A stretch of 64,000 nt of DNA, from positions 248,001-312,000 of the forward strand of contig NZ_JADPMP010000001.1 in NCBI RefSeq assembly GCF_015686655.1, read 5' to 3'. The notes under the pieces are model-generated. The model was given only the letters and a program-made list of their open reading frames with translations, did no database searches and was not told where the DNA came from. The stretch's first letter is position 1, and each line of letters begins with the position of its first letter. The translations under genes were made by a program, and so were the position numbers. Positions 24,166-33,964 of the stretch are shown piece after piece. Source of the stretch: Pontibacter sp. FD36. GTDB taxonomy: Bacteria; Bacteroidota; Bacteroidia; Cytophagales; Hymenobacteraceae.

Positions 24166-24666
24166 TTAAGCCAGATTAGCTTCAGTTACTTCGAAGTTAT
24201 GCTGGGTGCTCAGTTCGCGGATTCTGCTCTTCACTTTCTCAATGTCACGCTTCTTGCGAATCTGCTTCAGGTCCAGGTATACCTTGTTGCCATCACGCTG
24301 CGTAATGCGCAGGGCCATTGGCGATACATGTACCGCTTCGATGTCAGGTATAGCCGTGATCATCTTGGTGCGGAACACGCCGTTTTTTTGCACGATATAC
24401 TCCGGTGTCACTTCAATATAAGACTGTATGCCAAATACAGAGGTGTTCTGCAGGATCACATAGCCCAGAAAAACGACCGCTAGGCCGAAGAAAATGTAGT
24501 ACAGGTAATTCTGGTCGTTGGTTGGGTTGTCGCTCAGAAGGAGCATCGTGGCCCAGGCCAGCCAGAAAAGGGTAAGCACCAGTTGCACTGTGAACGAAAG
24601 CTTAGCATTGCGCGAAGGGCTTAACTGTACTAAAAGCGACGATCTTGCATTACCGGCTGTTGGCAT
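24166..24666 (-). CDS. membrane protein with PH-like domain
   Basis: 166 residues. Two transmembrane helices (about 26-44 and 54-72) are followed by a C-terminal beta-rich region (ITAIPDIEAVHVSPMALRI, then NKVYLDLKQI) like the bacterial PH-domain family found in small membrane proteins. A basic, charged C-terminal helix follows. Function unknown. Likely co-transcribed with the 58-residue membrane protein just downstream. Confidence 0.6.
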   Translation of the reverse strand: MPTAGNARSSLLVQLSPSRNAKLSFTVQLVLTLFWLAWATMLLLSDNPTNDQNYLYYIFFGLAVVFLGYVILQNTSVFGIQSYIEVTPEYIVQKNGVFRTKMITAIPDIEAVHVSPMALRITQRDGNKVYLDLKQIRKKRDIEKVKSRIRELSTQHNFEVTEANLA

Positions 24667-24727
24667 ATAAAGCTATTAAAGTGAAACAAACGAGCACAGT
24701 TTATGTGCAAGCTGCAATATAGTAATT

Positions 24728-25174
24728 TTATTTTTTTAGTGAGGCAGTCAGTTTTATCTCCGGCACGGCTCCCAATGCTTTTGAAACAGGGCAGTTTGCC
24801 TTGGCCTCCTGCGCCAGTTTCTGAAATTCATCGTCCTCGATATCTTCCACCCGGGCTTCGGTGTTCAACTCGATCAGCATGATTTGCGGAGCGCCATCCT
24901 TCTCGCCAAGGTGTACAGTAGCAGTTGTTTGCACTGACTCTGGTTCGTGGTTGGCTTTCTCGAGCAGGGAGCTCAGAAACATAGAGAAGCAGCCAGCGTG
25001 TGCGGCGCCAATCAGTTCCTCGGGATTAGTGGCAGAAGTGTCGTCGCCGAAGCGGGAAGCGAAGGTATAACTCGCTTTAAAGTGTCCTCTGCCTGATGCT
25101 ACTTCTCCGCTGCCGTTTTTAAGGCCTTTGTTCCATTGAGCCTTTGCTGTGCTTTTTTTCATGAGTTCTATCAT
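24728..25174 (-). CDS. OsmC family peroxiredoxin
   Basis: About 148 residues from the ATG at 25174 (a second ATG at 25162 is equally possible). A longer frame reaches to 25261, but its first 29 residues are unlike the family. OsmC proteins reduce organic hydroperoxides. The two catalytic Cys are in AAHAGCFSMFLS and ANCPVSKALG, the usual spacing for the family. ATNPEELIGAAHA is also characteristic. Cytoplasmic, oxidative-stress role inferred from the family. Confidence 0.92.
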   Translation of the reverse strand: MIELMKKSTAKAQWNKGLKNGSGEVASGRGHFKASYTFASRFGDDTSATNPEELIGAAHAGCFSMFLSSLLEKANHEPESVQTTATVHLGEKDGAPQIMLIELNTEARVEDIEDDEFQKLAQEAKANCPVSKALGAVPEIKLTASLKK

Positions 25175-25328
25175 TTGTGTTGTTTTTAGATGAATACAAT
25201 ACCTATAAACTACAGGAGGCCGTTTTTTGTTAACCCTAAAAATAACATGTAGGTAAAACATGGTGAACGACTATGGCAAAGCCCGTTTATCTGGCTATAT
25301 TTACCCCTTCTAAAAAAAGAAAAACCAT

Positions 25329-26849
25329 ATGGGTGTGAAAGCATGGCTCAGTAAGCCCCTGGCCGCTTACGTGCACAAAAAACACCAGTCCTGGATACAG
25401 AACCCGGTAGAAGCGCAGCGAGCTGTTTTTGAGAAGATCATCAAAAAAGCGCAGCAGACCGCCTTTGGCCGCGAACATCATTTTTCTGAAATAAAGACCC
25501 ACGCCGACTTTGTAAAGGCCGTGCCCGTGCGCGACTATGAGGGACTAGCCTCGTACTTCAACCGCGTAAAAGAAGGCGAGCCCGACATCCTGTGGCCCGG
25601 CAAACCGATCTACCTGGCCAAAACATCCGGCACCACCTCAGGTACCAAGTACATCCCGATCACCAAAGACTCTATACCCAACCACATCAACGGGGCGAAA
25701 GACGCGCTGCTATCCTACATCCACGAAACAGGCAATTCCAGTTTTCTGGACGGCAAGATGATCTTCCTGTCAGGCAGTCCGGTGCTCGACGAGGTAGGAG
25801 GGATCCATACCGGGCGTTTGTCAGGCATCGTGAACCACCACGTGCCGGGCTACCTGCGCACCAACCAACTGCCGAGCTACGAAACCAACTGCATCGAGGA
25901 CTGGGAGACCAAGCTCGACCAGATCATCGAAGAGACGATCGACCAGAACATGACGCTTATCTCAGGTATACCGCCCTGGGTGCAGATGTATTTTGATAAG
26001 CTGATCAGGCAGACAGGCAAGCCGGTTAAGGATATTTTTCCGAATTTTTCGCTGTTTGTGTATGGTGGCGTGAATTTTGAGCCTTACCGCAAAAAGCTGT
26101 TCGAGTCGATCGGTCGCGAGATTGATTCTGTCGAAACATTTCCGGCCTCCGAAGGGTTTTTCGCTTACCAGAACGAGCAGCACGATAAAGGGCTGTTGCT
26201 GTTGCTGAATGCGGGCATCTTCTTTGAGTTTATACCGACCGATGAGTACTTCAATGAAAACCCGACCCGCCTTACCATTGGCGAAGTGGAACCGGGCGTG
26301 AATTATGCATTGGTTGTTAGCAGCAATGCCGGCCTTTGGGCTTACTCCATAGGCGATACGGTGAAGTTCACTTCTGTAAAACCTTACAAACTGATCGTGA
26401 GTGGCCGCATCAAGCACTACATCTCAGCTTTTGGCGAGCACGTGATAGGCGAGGAGGTAGAAAAGGCGATGCAGCGCACCATGCAAAACTACTCCCTGGT
26501 GGAACTGGTAGAGTTCACGGTGGCTCCCTACGTGAGTCAGGATAAGGGACAGTCTTTTCACGAGTGGTTTGTAGAGTTTTCTATACCTCCTGCCAATATG
26601 GAGGCCTTTGAAAAAGAACTAAATGCGCAATTGCAGAAACTGAATACCTATTATGACGATCTGATCACAGGCCATATCCTGGCCGATCTGAAAATCAGGT
26701 CGCTGCCGCAGGGGACGTTCCGCCACTACATGAAGTCGCAAGGCAAACTTGGCGGGCAGAACAAAGTGCCGCGTCTGAGCAACGACCGCAAGCTGGCCGA
26801 TGGCCTGATCGAGTCCTCGGGCGCCCTTACTACTAAAACAAACGAATGA
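25329..26849 (+). CDS. GH3 family (auxin-responsive-promoter-like) acyl-adenylating protein
   Basis: 506 residues. GH3 enzymes of plants adenylate acids and join them to amino acids. Bacterial members have unknown substrates. The ATP motif LAKTSGTTSGTKYIPIT (about 97-113) is clear. YGGVNFEPY, ASEGFFAYQ and the late SGRIKHYISAFGEHV match the adenylating fold. Its stop overlaps the dxr start by 4 bp (ATGA at 26846-26849), so the gene is translationally coupled to isoprenoid synthesis. I recall the same neighbour pair from other Cytophagales, but the reason is unknown. Confidence 0.87.
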   Translation: MGVKAWLSKPLAAYVHKKHQSWIQNPVEAQRAVFEKIIKKAQQTAFGREHHFSEIKTHADFVKAVPVRDYEGLASYFNRVKEGEPDILWPGKPIYLAKTSGTTSGTKYIPITKDSIPNHINGAKDALLSYIHETGNSSFLDGKMIFLSGSPVLDEVGGIHTGRLSGIVNHHVPGYLRTNQLPSYETNCIEDWETKLDQIIEETIDQNMTLISGIPPWVQMYFDKLIRQTGKPVKDIFPNFSLFVYGGVNFEPYRKKLFESIGREIDSVETFPASEGFFAYQNEQHDKGLLLLLNAGIFFEFIPTDEYFNENPTRLTIGEVEPGVNYALVVSSNAGLWAYSIGDTVKFTSVKPYKLIVSGRIKHYISAFGEHVIGEEVEKAMQRTMQNYSLVELVEFTVAPYVSQDKGQSFHEWFVEFSIPPANMEAFEKELNAQLQKLNTYYDDLITGHILADLKIRSLPQGTFRHYMKSQGKLGGQNKVPRLSNDRKLADGLIESSGALTTKTNE

Positions 26850-28006
26850 AACGAATTGCCATACTTGGCTCCACAGGCTCCATCGGCACGCAGGCCCTGG
26901 AGGTGATCGGGGCCAATCCTGATAGTTTTGAACTGGAGGTCATTACCGCCAACAATAACGCCGATCTACTGATAGCTCAGGCCCTGGCCTTTAAACCGAA
27001 TGTGGTCGTGATCGCCAATGAAGCCCACTACGAGCAGGTGCGCGATGCCCTGCAACACGAAGCCATTAAGGTATACGCTGGTGCTAATGCGCTCAACTCT
27101 GTTGTAGAGATGGGGACAGTAGACATGGTGCTCACTGCCATGGTGGGCTATGCCGGTCTGCAGCCAACCATCCGCGCCATCAAAGCCGGCAAAGAGATCG
27201 CGCTGGCTAACAAAGAAACGCTGGTCGTAGCCGGACAACTGATCACCGATTTGGCCCGTCAGCAGGGCGTTAACATTTACCCGGTTGACTCTGAGCACAG
27301 CGCTATTTTCCAGTGCCTGGCCGGTGAGTTTCACAATCCGATCGAGAAAATCATTCTTACTGCTTCAGGTGGGCCATTCCGTGGCCGCACAGCTGAGGAA
27401 CTGCACCAGGTGACCCGGGCGCAGGCGCTGAAGCACCCGAACTGGGAGATGGGCGCCAAGATCACCATTGACTCAGCTTCGCTGATGAACAAAGGGCTGG
27501 AGGTGATCGAGGCGAAGTGGCTCTTTGGGCTGAAGAACGAGCAGATCGAGGTGGTGGTGCATCCGCAGTCCATCATTCATTCGCTGGTGCAGTTCCAGGA
27601 CGGCTCCATCAAGGCGCAGCTCGGTCTGCCCGACATGAAACTGCCGATCCAGTATGCGCTGGGCTACCCGAACCGACTCAAGAACGACTTCCCCCGCTTC
27701 AGCTTTCTGGACTATCCGCAGCTCACTTTCGAGAAGCCGGATCTGGAGACTTTCCGCAATCTGCAACTGGCTTTTGATGCGATGGAACGTGGTGGCAACA
27801 TGCCCTGCATCCTCAACGCAGCCAACGAAATTGCCGTTGCTGCCTTCCTGCGTGAAGAGGTTGGCTTCCTGGAGATGTCCGATATCATCGAGAGCAGTAT
27901 GGCAAAAGTTGCGTATATTGCGAATCCTTCTTACGAAGACTATGTTACAACAGACAGAGAGACACGTGCTTACGCGGCAGAGGTGGCAGCTAAGCTGAGC
28001 TTTTAA
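26846..28006 (+). CDS. dxr: 1-deoxy-D-xylulose 5-phosphate reductoisomerase
   Basis: 386 residues, full length. It makes 2-C-methyl-erythritol 4-phosphate in the MEP isoprenoid pathway. NADPH-binding GSTGSIGTQALEVI at the N-terminus, ANKETLVVAG, the metal and substrate residues in PVDSEHSAIFQCL, ASGGPFRGR, and MGAKITIDSASLMNKGLEVIEA are all present. It is followed 61 bp later by rseP, an order common in Bacteroidota. Confidence 0.97.
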   Translation: MKRIAILGSTGSIGTQALEVIGANPDSFELEVITANNNADLLIAQALAFKPNVVVIANEAHYEQVRDALQHEAIKVYAGANALNSVVEMGTVDMVLTAMVGYAGLQPTIRAIKAGKEIALANKETLVVAGQLITDLARQQGVNIYPVDSEHSAIFQCLAGEFHNPIEKIILTASGGPFRGRTAEELHQVTRAQALKHPNWEMGAKITIDSASLMNKGLEVIEAKWLFGLKNEQIEVVVHPQSIIHSLVQFQDGSIKAQLGLPDMKLPIQYALGYPNRLKNDFPRFSFLDYPQLTFEKPDLETFRNLQLAFDAMERGGNMPCILNAANEIAVAAFLREEVGFLEMSDIIESSMAKVAYIANPSYEDYVTTDRETRAYAAEVAAKLSF

Positions 28007-28067
28007 AAGCTTCTGTGGCGTGTTGAGCTCTGATCATAATCATCGATTCTAAATTTATTTCTATTAA

Positions 28068-29381
28068 ATGGATATTTTAATAATGGTGGGCCAGCTCCTT
28101 TTGGGCCTGACAATACTAGTTGGATTGCACGAGCTGGGACACATGTTGACTGCCAAATGGTTTGGTATGCGTGTTGAGAAGTATGCGATTGGTTTCCCAC
28201 CAAAAGTATTTAGTAAGAAAATAGGCGAAACAGAGTACATGGTGGGGGCAATTCCACTGGGCGGTTTCGTGAAGATAACAGGTATGGTGGACGAGTCGCT
28301 CGACACAGAGGCACTCAAGAAAGACCCGGAGCCGTATGAATTCAGAGCCAAACCAGCCTGGCAGCGCCTGATCGTGATGATGGGTGGTATCATCGTGAAT
28401 GTGATCACCGGTATCGTTATTTTCATCGCCCTGAACTATTATTATGGCGAAACATACCTGCCGGCCAGCGAAGTGAAGTATGGCGTGCAGCCAAACCAAC
28501 TTGGTCAAGAGCTTGGGTTTCAGCCTGGCGATAAGATCGTGGCACTGAATGGCCGCCCGCTTGAGAATTTCAATGACGTGTACTCCATGGACATGCTGCT
28601 GGACCGTGGCTCGTACTATACGGTAGAGCGCAACGGCAGCCAGGTGGATATTCCTATACCTGCCGATTTCATGGACCGCATGGCCGACAATAAGGAGCGC
28701 ATGGTGTTCATTCAACCGCGTGAACCGTTCATGGTAGGTCAGGTGGAGCCCAATAGCAACGCTGACAAAGCTGGCCTGAAAGCAGGAGACTATATCAAAT
28801 CAGTAAACGGTGAAAGCACGCTGTTCTTCAGCGATTTCCAGGCGGCGATGCAGAAGTATGCCGGTAAGCCTGTGAACATTGAAGTAGAGCGTAATGACGA
28901 GATTGTGGCCCTAAAGGCTACTGTAAACGAAGACGGCACGCTGGGTTTCTATCAGAAGCCACTGCTGGAGTACGCCACCCGTGATTTCAGCTTGGGTGAG
29001 TCTATTCCCCGCGGTACCAATCAGGCTTTTGGTGTGATTACAGCCAACCTGAAAGGATTCGGAAAAATATTCAGAGGCGAGGTTTCAGCTTCCAAGTCAC
29101 TGAGCGGACCAATAGGTATAGCGCAGATCTTCGGTGATACTTTTAACTGGTACAAGTTCTGGTCGATCACCGGTATGCTGTCGATGGTGCTGGCCTTTAT
29201 GAACTTCCTGCCTATACCTGCGCTGGATGGTGGCCACGTTGTATTTTTGACATACGAGATGATCAGCGGCCGCAAGCCGTCAGATAATTTTTTAGAAAAC
29301 GCTCAAAAAGTGGGCATGGTTTTATTGTTGGGCTTAATGGCTTTTGCTATATTTAACGATGTATTCAAGATAATCTTCTAA
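28068..29381 (+). CDS. rseP: RIP metalloprotease RseP (site-2 protease)
   Basis: 437 residues, an intramembrane zinc protease that cuts membrane-spanning anti-sigma factors. Active-site HELGH lies in the first helix (about residues 22-26) and the second metal motif in MNFLPIPALDGGHVVF near the C-terminus. Two PDZ domains lie between them (GDKIVALNGRPL, then AGLKAGDYIKSVNGE). Four or so transmembrane helices. It is downstream of dxr and followed by a LysM protein at 14 bp. Confidence 0.95.
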   Translation: MDILIMVGQLLLGLTILVGLHELGHMLTAKWFGMRVEKYAIGFPPKVFSKKIGETEYMVGAIPLGGFVKITGMVDESLDTEALKKDPEPYEFRAKPAWQRLIVMMGGIIVNVITGIVIFIALNYYYGETYLPASEVKYGVQPNQLGQELGFQPGDKIVALNGRPLENFNDVYSMDMLLDRGSYYTVERNGSQVDIPIPADFMDRMADNKERMVFIQPREPFMVGQVEPNSNADKAGLKAGDYIKSVNGESTLFFSDFQAAMQKYAGKPVNIEVERNDEIVALKATVNEDGTLGFYQKPLLEYATRDFSLGESIPRGTNQAFGVITANLKGFGKIFRGEVSASKSLSGPIGIAQIFGDTFNWYKFWSITGMLSMVLAFMNFLPIPALDGGHVVFLTYEMISGRKPSDNFLENAQKVGMVLLLGLMAFAIFNDVFKIIF

Positions 29382-29395
29382 CCAAAGATTCTTTT

Positions 29396-30658
29396 ATGAA
29401 AGCCATCGTGAAGAGCGTCCTAACTATTGCCATTCTTTTTGTTCTATTTGCATTTAATCAAGCCGGTGCTACACCAGTAGCATCGGCTTTTTCTATACCG
29501 CAGCCATCTGCCATAGCTGACACCACCTACCTGGTGCAGCAAGGTGACACGTATTACAGCCTGTCGCGCCGGTTCAACATCCCGATTGACTCACTGCAGA
29601 AGTGGAATGGTACACAGTTGAACATGGGGCAGACACTATACCTGACGAACCCCCAAGCGAAGGTTAAAACAGTTGCTGCCAAGCCTGCTTCGGCTAACAG
29701 CCAGCAGCACAACACTGCGAATACTCCGGCGCCAGCCGTAAAACCAGCAACCACCGCAGCCAATACACCGGCTACGCCAGCTAAGCAGCCTGCCGCCAAG
29801 ACCCAGGCCGCACCACAGACACAAGCTTCCAGGTCAGCCGCTACTCCGCCTGCACAGTCAGCAAGAGCAACCAGTACGACTAACCCAACAGCCCCTGCCC
29901 GTACGCAGGCAAGTACATCGGCATCGGCTTCCAAGCTGCCTACGCTGGAGAGCAAGGAGAAGCAGCGCATCCTGGTAGTGCCGTTTGATCCCTATCTGTA
30001 CTTTTCAGACGCTGACGACGAGATCGCCCGACATTCTAAGATACCACGCCAAAACGTGCGCCATGTGTTCCGTGGCAGGCTAAATGCAATGCTGGCGCCG
30101 GAGGGTTATGAAACGATCAACCTGCTGGGCGGTGTGTATCGCGATAGTGTGAGCGAACTGAGCTCCCTGTACAAATCGCTGAGCTACGGCTATCAGGACA
30201 ACAAGCAGTCGCGTTACAACCACCAGCCAGCTGTAAAGGAGCGTGAAAATGCACTGGACTGGGTGAAGCGCCAGAAAGAGAAAGTAAACATCAAAGGCGG
30301 ACAGCCGGCCACCGTACCTGTGGCGCAGGATGAAAACAAACACTTCGGTGTGAAGGTGAAAGACCCAAAATTCTTCTCACACTTCAACGGACAGTATGGC
30401 ATTGACTATTACGTGTTCATCAACCAGTTTGAGGTGAAGACAAATTATGAAAACTGCCTCGACCGCGCCAGCTGGAACTACGAGCGTGATTTCCTGGTTC
30501 ACTACTCAATCTATGACAGCAAGGGAGAGCTCGTGTCAGGCAACAAGGTGAAAGTGCCTTATCAGTCGAACATGAACGACGTGCAGCGCATTGTGAGCGA
30601 CAACATGCCGAACATGGCCCGTCGCGTGCTGGCAGACCTTCCGCAAGCCCAGAAATAA
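29396..30658 (+). CDS. exported LysM-domain protein
   Basis: 420 residues. The signal peptide is about 1-26. A LysM peptidoglycan-binding domain lies at about 44-88 (TYLVQQGDTYYSLSRRFNI, then QLNMGQTLYL). A long low-complexity Ala/Thr/Pro/Gln linker (about 95-180) follows. The C-terminal about 230 residues form a folded domain I do not recognise (QRILVVPFDPYLYFSDADDEIARHS). Likely periplasmic and attached to the cell wall. The DUF6702 gene starts 2 bp after its stop, so the two are coupled. Confidence 0.85.
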   Translation: MKAIVKSVLTIAILFVLFAFNQAGATPVASAFSIPQPSAIADTTYLVQQGDTYYSLSRRFNIPIDSLQKWNGTQLNMGQTLYLTNPQAKVKTVAAKPASANSQQHNTANTPAPAVKPATTAANTPATPAKQPAAKTQAAPQTQASRSAATPPAQSARATSTTNPTAPARTQASTSASASKLPTLESKEKQRILVVPFDPYLYFSDADDEIARHSKIPRQNVRHVFRGRLNAMLAPEGYETINLLGGVYRDSVSELSSLYKSLSYGYQDNKQSRYNHQPAVKERENALDWVKRQKEKVNIKGGQPATVPVAQDENKHFGVKVKDPKFFSHFNGQYGIDYYVFINQFEVKTNYENCLDRASWNYERDFLVHYSIYDSKGELVSGNKVKVPYQSNMNDVQRIVSDNMPNMARRVLADLPQAQK

Positions 30659-30660
30659 GT

Positions 30661-31155
30661 ATGTTCCGAATAATCCTGTTGGCACTGATGCTCAGTTTTA
30701 CGAGCCTTGCCGCCCACGCCCACGACTATCACGCCAGCATTACCGACGCCCGGTACAACCCGCGCACGCAAAGCCTGGAAGTAGCTGTGAAGGTGTTTAT
30801 GGATGACTTGGAGAATGCACTCTCTCTCAGGAACAAATCAACGGTAAGGTATAGCCAGTCTCCGCAAGTGCAGCAAATGGTGCAGGACTACATGGGGACG
30901 ACACTTTCTTTTGAATTGGAGAAAGGCAAACCGCTGAAACATACCTTTGTCGGAGCTGAGCAGGAGGCTGATGTGGTGTGGGTATACCTGGAAGTGCCTG
31001 TGAAGACACAAAGCCTCACACACCTGTATGTGCGCAATGTTGTGCTGCAGGAGCTTTTCAACGATCAGATGAACATTGTAAACCTGGACTACAAAGGAAA
31101 GGTGAACAGCACCCTCTTTCAAAGGAACGACGGCACCCGCAAAATGTCCTTTTAA
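30661..31155 (+). CDS. DUF6702 family exported protein
   Basis: 164 residues with a signal peptide (cleaved near AHAHD). The family pattern is HDYHASITDARYNPRTQSLEVAVKVFMDDLE, with a C-terminal VNLDYKGKVNSTLFQ. Function unknown; widespread in Bacteroidota. It is translationally coupled to the LysM gene upstream. Its last 4 bp overlap the stop of the DUF4184 gene on the other strand. Confidence 0.8.
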   Translation: MFRIILLALMLSFTSLAAHAHDYHASITDARYNPRTQSLEVAVKVFMDDLENALSLRNKSTVRYSQSPQVQQMVQDYMGTTLSFELEKGKPLKHTFVGAEQEADVVWVYLEVPVKTQSLTHLYVRNVVLQELFNDQMNIVNLDYKGKVNSTLFQRNDGTRKMSF

Positions 31156-31898
31156 GACCGCTGCCTGCGCCAGCTTAATTGCGCCATTATACTGATGATG
31201 ACCGTCGCCAGCATAGAGCCTGTCAGAAAAGATACCACCACACCCATCATTGAACGCATAAAAGCGCTGGCGTAAAGGGCATAGCCCATAAAGACAAAAC
31301 CCGCCATTGCTATACCTGTCCAGAACCATATTTTCTGCTCCCAGCCCATCTTGTCAGGTATAGCCACCGTCGGCTGACGCCAGGTATAGAGCAGGATAAG
31401 AAAGCCACCTACCAGCGTACTGCTGTGCTGGATGATACGGCAAAGCATGATCTCCTGACCCATCACATGCACCATGCTAGTCAATAGAGGCCACCGACTT
31501 GCGAAGTAACCTGTTTCGTGCGTAAAGCTATCCCAGAAGATGTGCGAAGCTGCACCGATGATAACCGATGTTGCAAATACAAACCAACGCTCCTTTAGAT
31601 AGGTAATCCAGTTGAGCTGCGCTACAGCCAGAGCGCGGCGTTTCAGCCAATCGGGGAGGTGTGCCACAGCTGGCCGACGTACGATCAGGTGGAAGACAGT
31701 GGCAATAACCAGCGCCACTGGCAGGTTAAAGTATAGTAAGCCCTCCAGGGTATGGCCGCCATGCTTGAAAAGTGGGAGCAGGAGGAAATACTGAAAATCC
31801 GGAGCAATGCTGCCTGTGATCAGGCCGGTAGCCGAGAACCAGCGCCTGTGTTTGAGCAAAGGAAGAATGGCGGCGGGATGCGCAGCGGTGAATGGCAT
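31152..31898 (-). CDS. DUF4184 family membrane protein
   Basis: 248 residues. It starts MPFTAAHPAAILPL and continues with GLITGSIAPDFQYF, the family's signature. HIFWDSFTHETGYF is a second conserved block. The Asp and His residues suggest relation to the metal-dependent YdjM-like membrane hydrolases, though no activity is known. About five to six transmembrane helices. Three copies of the CAGGTATAG motif lie within 85 bp of its coding sequence (31309-31391). Confidence 0.82.
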   Translation of the reverse strand: MPFTAAHPAAILPLLKHRRWFSATGLITGSIAPDFQYFLLLPLFKHGGHTLEGLLYFNLPVALVIATVFHLIVRRPAVAHLPDWLKRRALAVAQLNWITYLKERWFVFATSVIIGAASHIFWDSFTHETGYFASRWPLLTSMVHVMGQEIMLCRIIQHSSTLVGGFLILLYTWRQPTVAIPDKMGWEQKIWFWTGIAMAGFVFMGYALYASAFMRSMMGVVVSFLTGSMLATVIISIMAQLSWRRQRS

Positions 31899-31920
31899 AA
31901 GGTATAAGAATCGGGATAAA

Positions 31921-33912
31921 CTACTTTCCTATACCTCGTCCCTGTAGTACTGGTTTTATTAGCCTGAACTCTACGCGGCGATTAATGCGGCGATCTTCTT
32001 CCGTTCTCTCCTCACGCAGCGGTTTGCTGCTTCCGTAGCCATAGGCATCAATCCGGCCATCGTCGATGCGCACTTTGTGCTGAATGTACATCATGATGGC
32101 GTCTGCCCGGTCCTTCGATAGAATTTGGTTGAACTCAGGGTCTCCGGCGCTGTCGGTATGGCCTGAGATCTCGAGTCGGTAACTTGGGTTTTCGGCCAGG
32201 TAATAAGCCACCTCGTCCAATATCGGGTGCATCTCCGGTGTAATATTCGATTCGTTCGGCTCAAATTCAATATTTCGGAATACCATTGGGATGCTGTGAT
32301 CAATCACCTTGGTCATGATCTGCAGCGAAGTATCTTGTTGCAGGGCCAATTCCCGCTCAATTGTGAAGAAATCCGGGCTCTGGATGATCATCATATACCT
32401 GGAGTTGTCAATTAGGTTAAAGGCAAAGGAGCCGTCCGGTCGGATGTACTTCGACGAAATCTCGATGCCGTTGTCGAGGTCAATGATGGAGATGATGCCC
32501 GACAGCGGTTTATTGGAAACCGAGTCACGCAAGACGCCTTCTACTTTAGTCACAGCCAGCGGATGTGCTTCCATCGGCAGCGGGAAAGAGTAAAGTTCCA
32601 GGTTCTTGATGTCGCTTTCTTCGGAACGGGCATAGTACAGGTTCTGCGACTGTGAATCGATGGTGAAGTAGTATTCGCTTCCGCGCCCGTTTACCAAAGG
32701 TCCGATATTGCGCGGTTCCTGCCACTTGCCACCAACCAGGTAGGTTTTATAGATGTCGAAGTCACCGAAATTGAACAACTGCCCACGTGAGCTGAAGTAG
32801 AGCACTTTATACTTTGGATGATAGAAGGGGCTTACCTCACTTTGGCGGGTGTTGATAACAGGCCCCATGTTCTGTGCCGGCGCCCAAGTCCCGTTCTTCA
32901 ACTTGTGTGTGAAATAGATATCAGACAAGCCAAAACCACCGAGGCGGTCAGAGGCAAAGTAGAGCGTGTCCTCGTTAGGTGATAGGGTTGGCTGCGAGTC
33001 CCAGGCCGGGCTGTTCACGTTAGGGCCAAGGTTCTCAATTTCATGCCACTCACCATTGGGTTGCAGCGTGGCTTTGTAGATATCGCAATTGCCATAACCG
33101 TCCGGGGACTCGCAACGTGCAAAGTAGAGCGTTTTGCCATCGCGGGTGAGTGTGGCAGAGCCTTCGTTGTAGATGCTGTTGATCGGCTTGCCAAATGACT
33201 GCGCTTCTGTCCAGTAACCATTGCTGTTATCAGAATAGTACAGGTCTTCGTTTGGCTTACTCTCTATACCCTGGAAGGTGCGCTTTGAAGTAAAAATAAG
33301 CTTATTGTTGTCGGCACTGAGCGTAGGGCCATAGTCTTCGTAAGGGGAGTTAATGCTGTTGCCCATGTTCAGGTATACCCCACGTGGTGGCTGGTAGGTC
33401 GAGATGGACTTGCGGTACTCCACCAGTTCATAATAGTAACTCAGCGGGACGTAGTAGTCTTTGGTGTTCTGCTCCAGCGAGTCGTAGTAGGATTGCACCT
33501 GACGCACATCGCTGCGGTGGTGCTTGAGCACGAGGCGGTATACCTCCATGGCCTGGTCCATCATACCCTGGCGCTCATAAAGCTGGCCTAGTCTCCACAG
33601 CAGATTCGTGTCCTTGTAGAAGTTTTGAATGCCGAAATTGCGTACGTAGCGCTCCAGCAACGGCAGTGCCTGCCCGTATTGCTTGCGTCGCTCTAGGCGC
33701 TGTATTTCCGAAAGCTTCTTGGAATCCTTGTAGAAGGTGATCTTGTTGAGGTTCGGGAATTCCAGGTGCATCTCCTGGTTCGGAGTCTTTTTCTTCACCT
33801 TTACATCAGGTCCGTCTTGCAATGGCGTATGCTTCAACTGACCTACGCACAGGAGTGGAGCCAGCAAGAGCAGCAGGAAGAAAGCAGGAGTGATAAGTCG
33901 TTTCATCGGCAC
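31921..33912 (-). CDS. OmpA family protein with TPR and PD40 propeller
   Basis: 663 residues. Signal peptide to about 24, TPR-like helices at about 50-150, then a PD40 beta-propeller at about 180-430 (repeats such as YGPTLSADNNKLIF and QPTLSPNEDTLYFASDR). A short carboxypeptidase-regulatory-like domain follows (about 450-530), and an OmpA peptidoglycan-binding domain ends the protein (LEISGHTDSAGDPEFNQ, then KDRADAI and GYGSSKPL). The layout matches the OmpA/PD40 outer-membrane-associated proteins common in gliding Bacteroidota; PorE-like proteins of the type IX system share it. Assignment to PorE is not proven. Candidate promoter at 33932-33964. Confidence 0.85.
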   Translation of the reverse strand: MPMKRLITPAFFLLLLLAPLLCVGQLKHTPLQDGPDVKVKKKTPNQEMHLEFPNLNKITFYKDSKKLSEIQRLERRKQYGQALPLLERYVRNFGIQNFYKDTNLLWRLGQLYERQGMMDQAMEVYRLVLKHHRSDVRQVQSYYDSLEQNTKDYYVPLSYYYELVEYRKSISTYQPPRGVYLNMGNSINSPYEDYGPTLSADNNKLIFTSKRTFQGIESKPNEDLYYSDNSNGYWTEAQSFGKPINSIYNEGSATLTRDGKTLYFARCESPDGYGNCDIYKATLQPNGEWHEIENLGPNVNSPAWDSQPTLSPNEDTLYFASDRLGGFGLSDIYFTHKLKNGTWAPAQNMGPVINTRQSEVSPFYHPKYKVLYFSSRGQLFNFGDFDIYKTYLVGGKWQEPRNIGPLVNGRGSEYYFTIDSQSQNLYYARSEESDIKNLELYSFPLPMEAHPLAVTKVEGVLRDSVSNKPLSGIISIIDLDNGIEISSKYIRPDGSFAFNLIDNSRYMMIIQSPDFFTIERELALQQDTSLQIMTKVIDHSIPMVFRNIEFEPNESNITPEMHPILDEVAYYLAENPSYRLEISGHTDSAGDPEFNQILSKDRADAIMMYIQHKVRIDDGRIDAYGYGSSKPLREERTEEDRRINRRVEFRLIKPVLQGRGIGK

Positions 33913-33931
33913 AGAGCATGATACCTGAAAC

Positions 33932-33964
33932 CAAAGATATTATTTTTTAGCCTATGTTCTGAAA
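33932..33964 (-). promoter_or_regulatory. candidate promoter of the OmpA/PD40 gene
   Basis: On the - strand TATCTTTG (33932-33939) is a perfect -7 box. TTTC lies 21 bp upstream in place of TTTG. Confidence 0.5.

Noticed and set aside
25175..25261. N-terminal extension of the OsmC gene
   Set aside because: The extra 29 residues do not fit the family, while the ATG at 25174 or 25162 gives the usual N-terminus.
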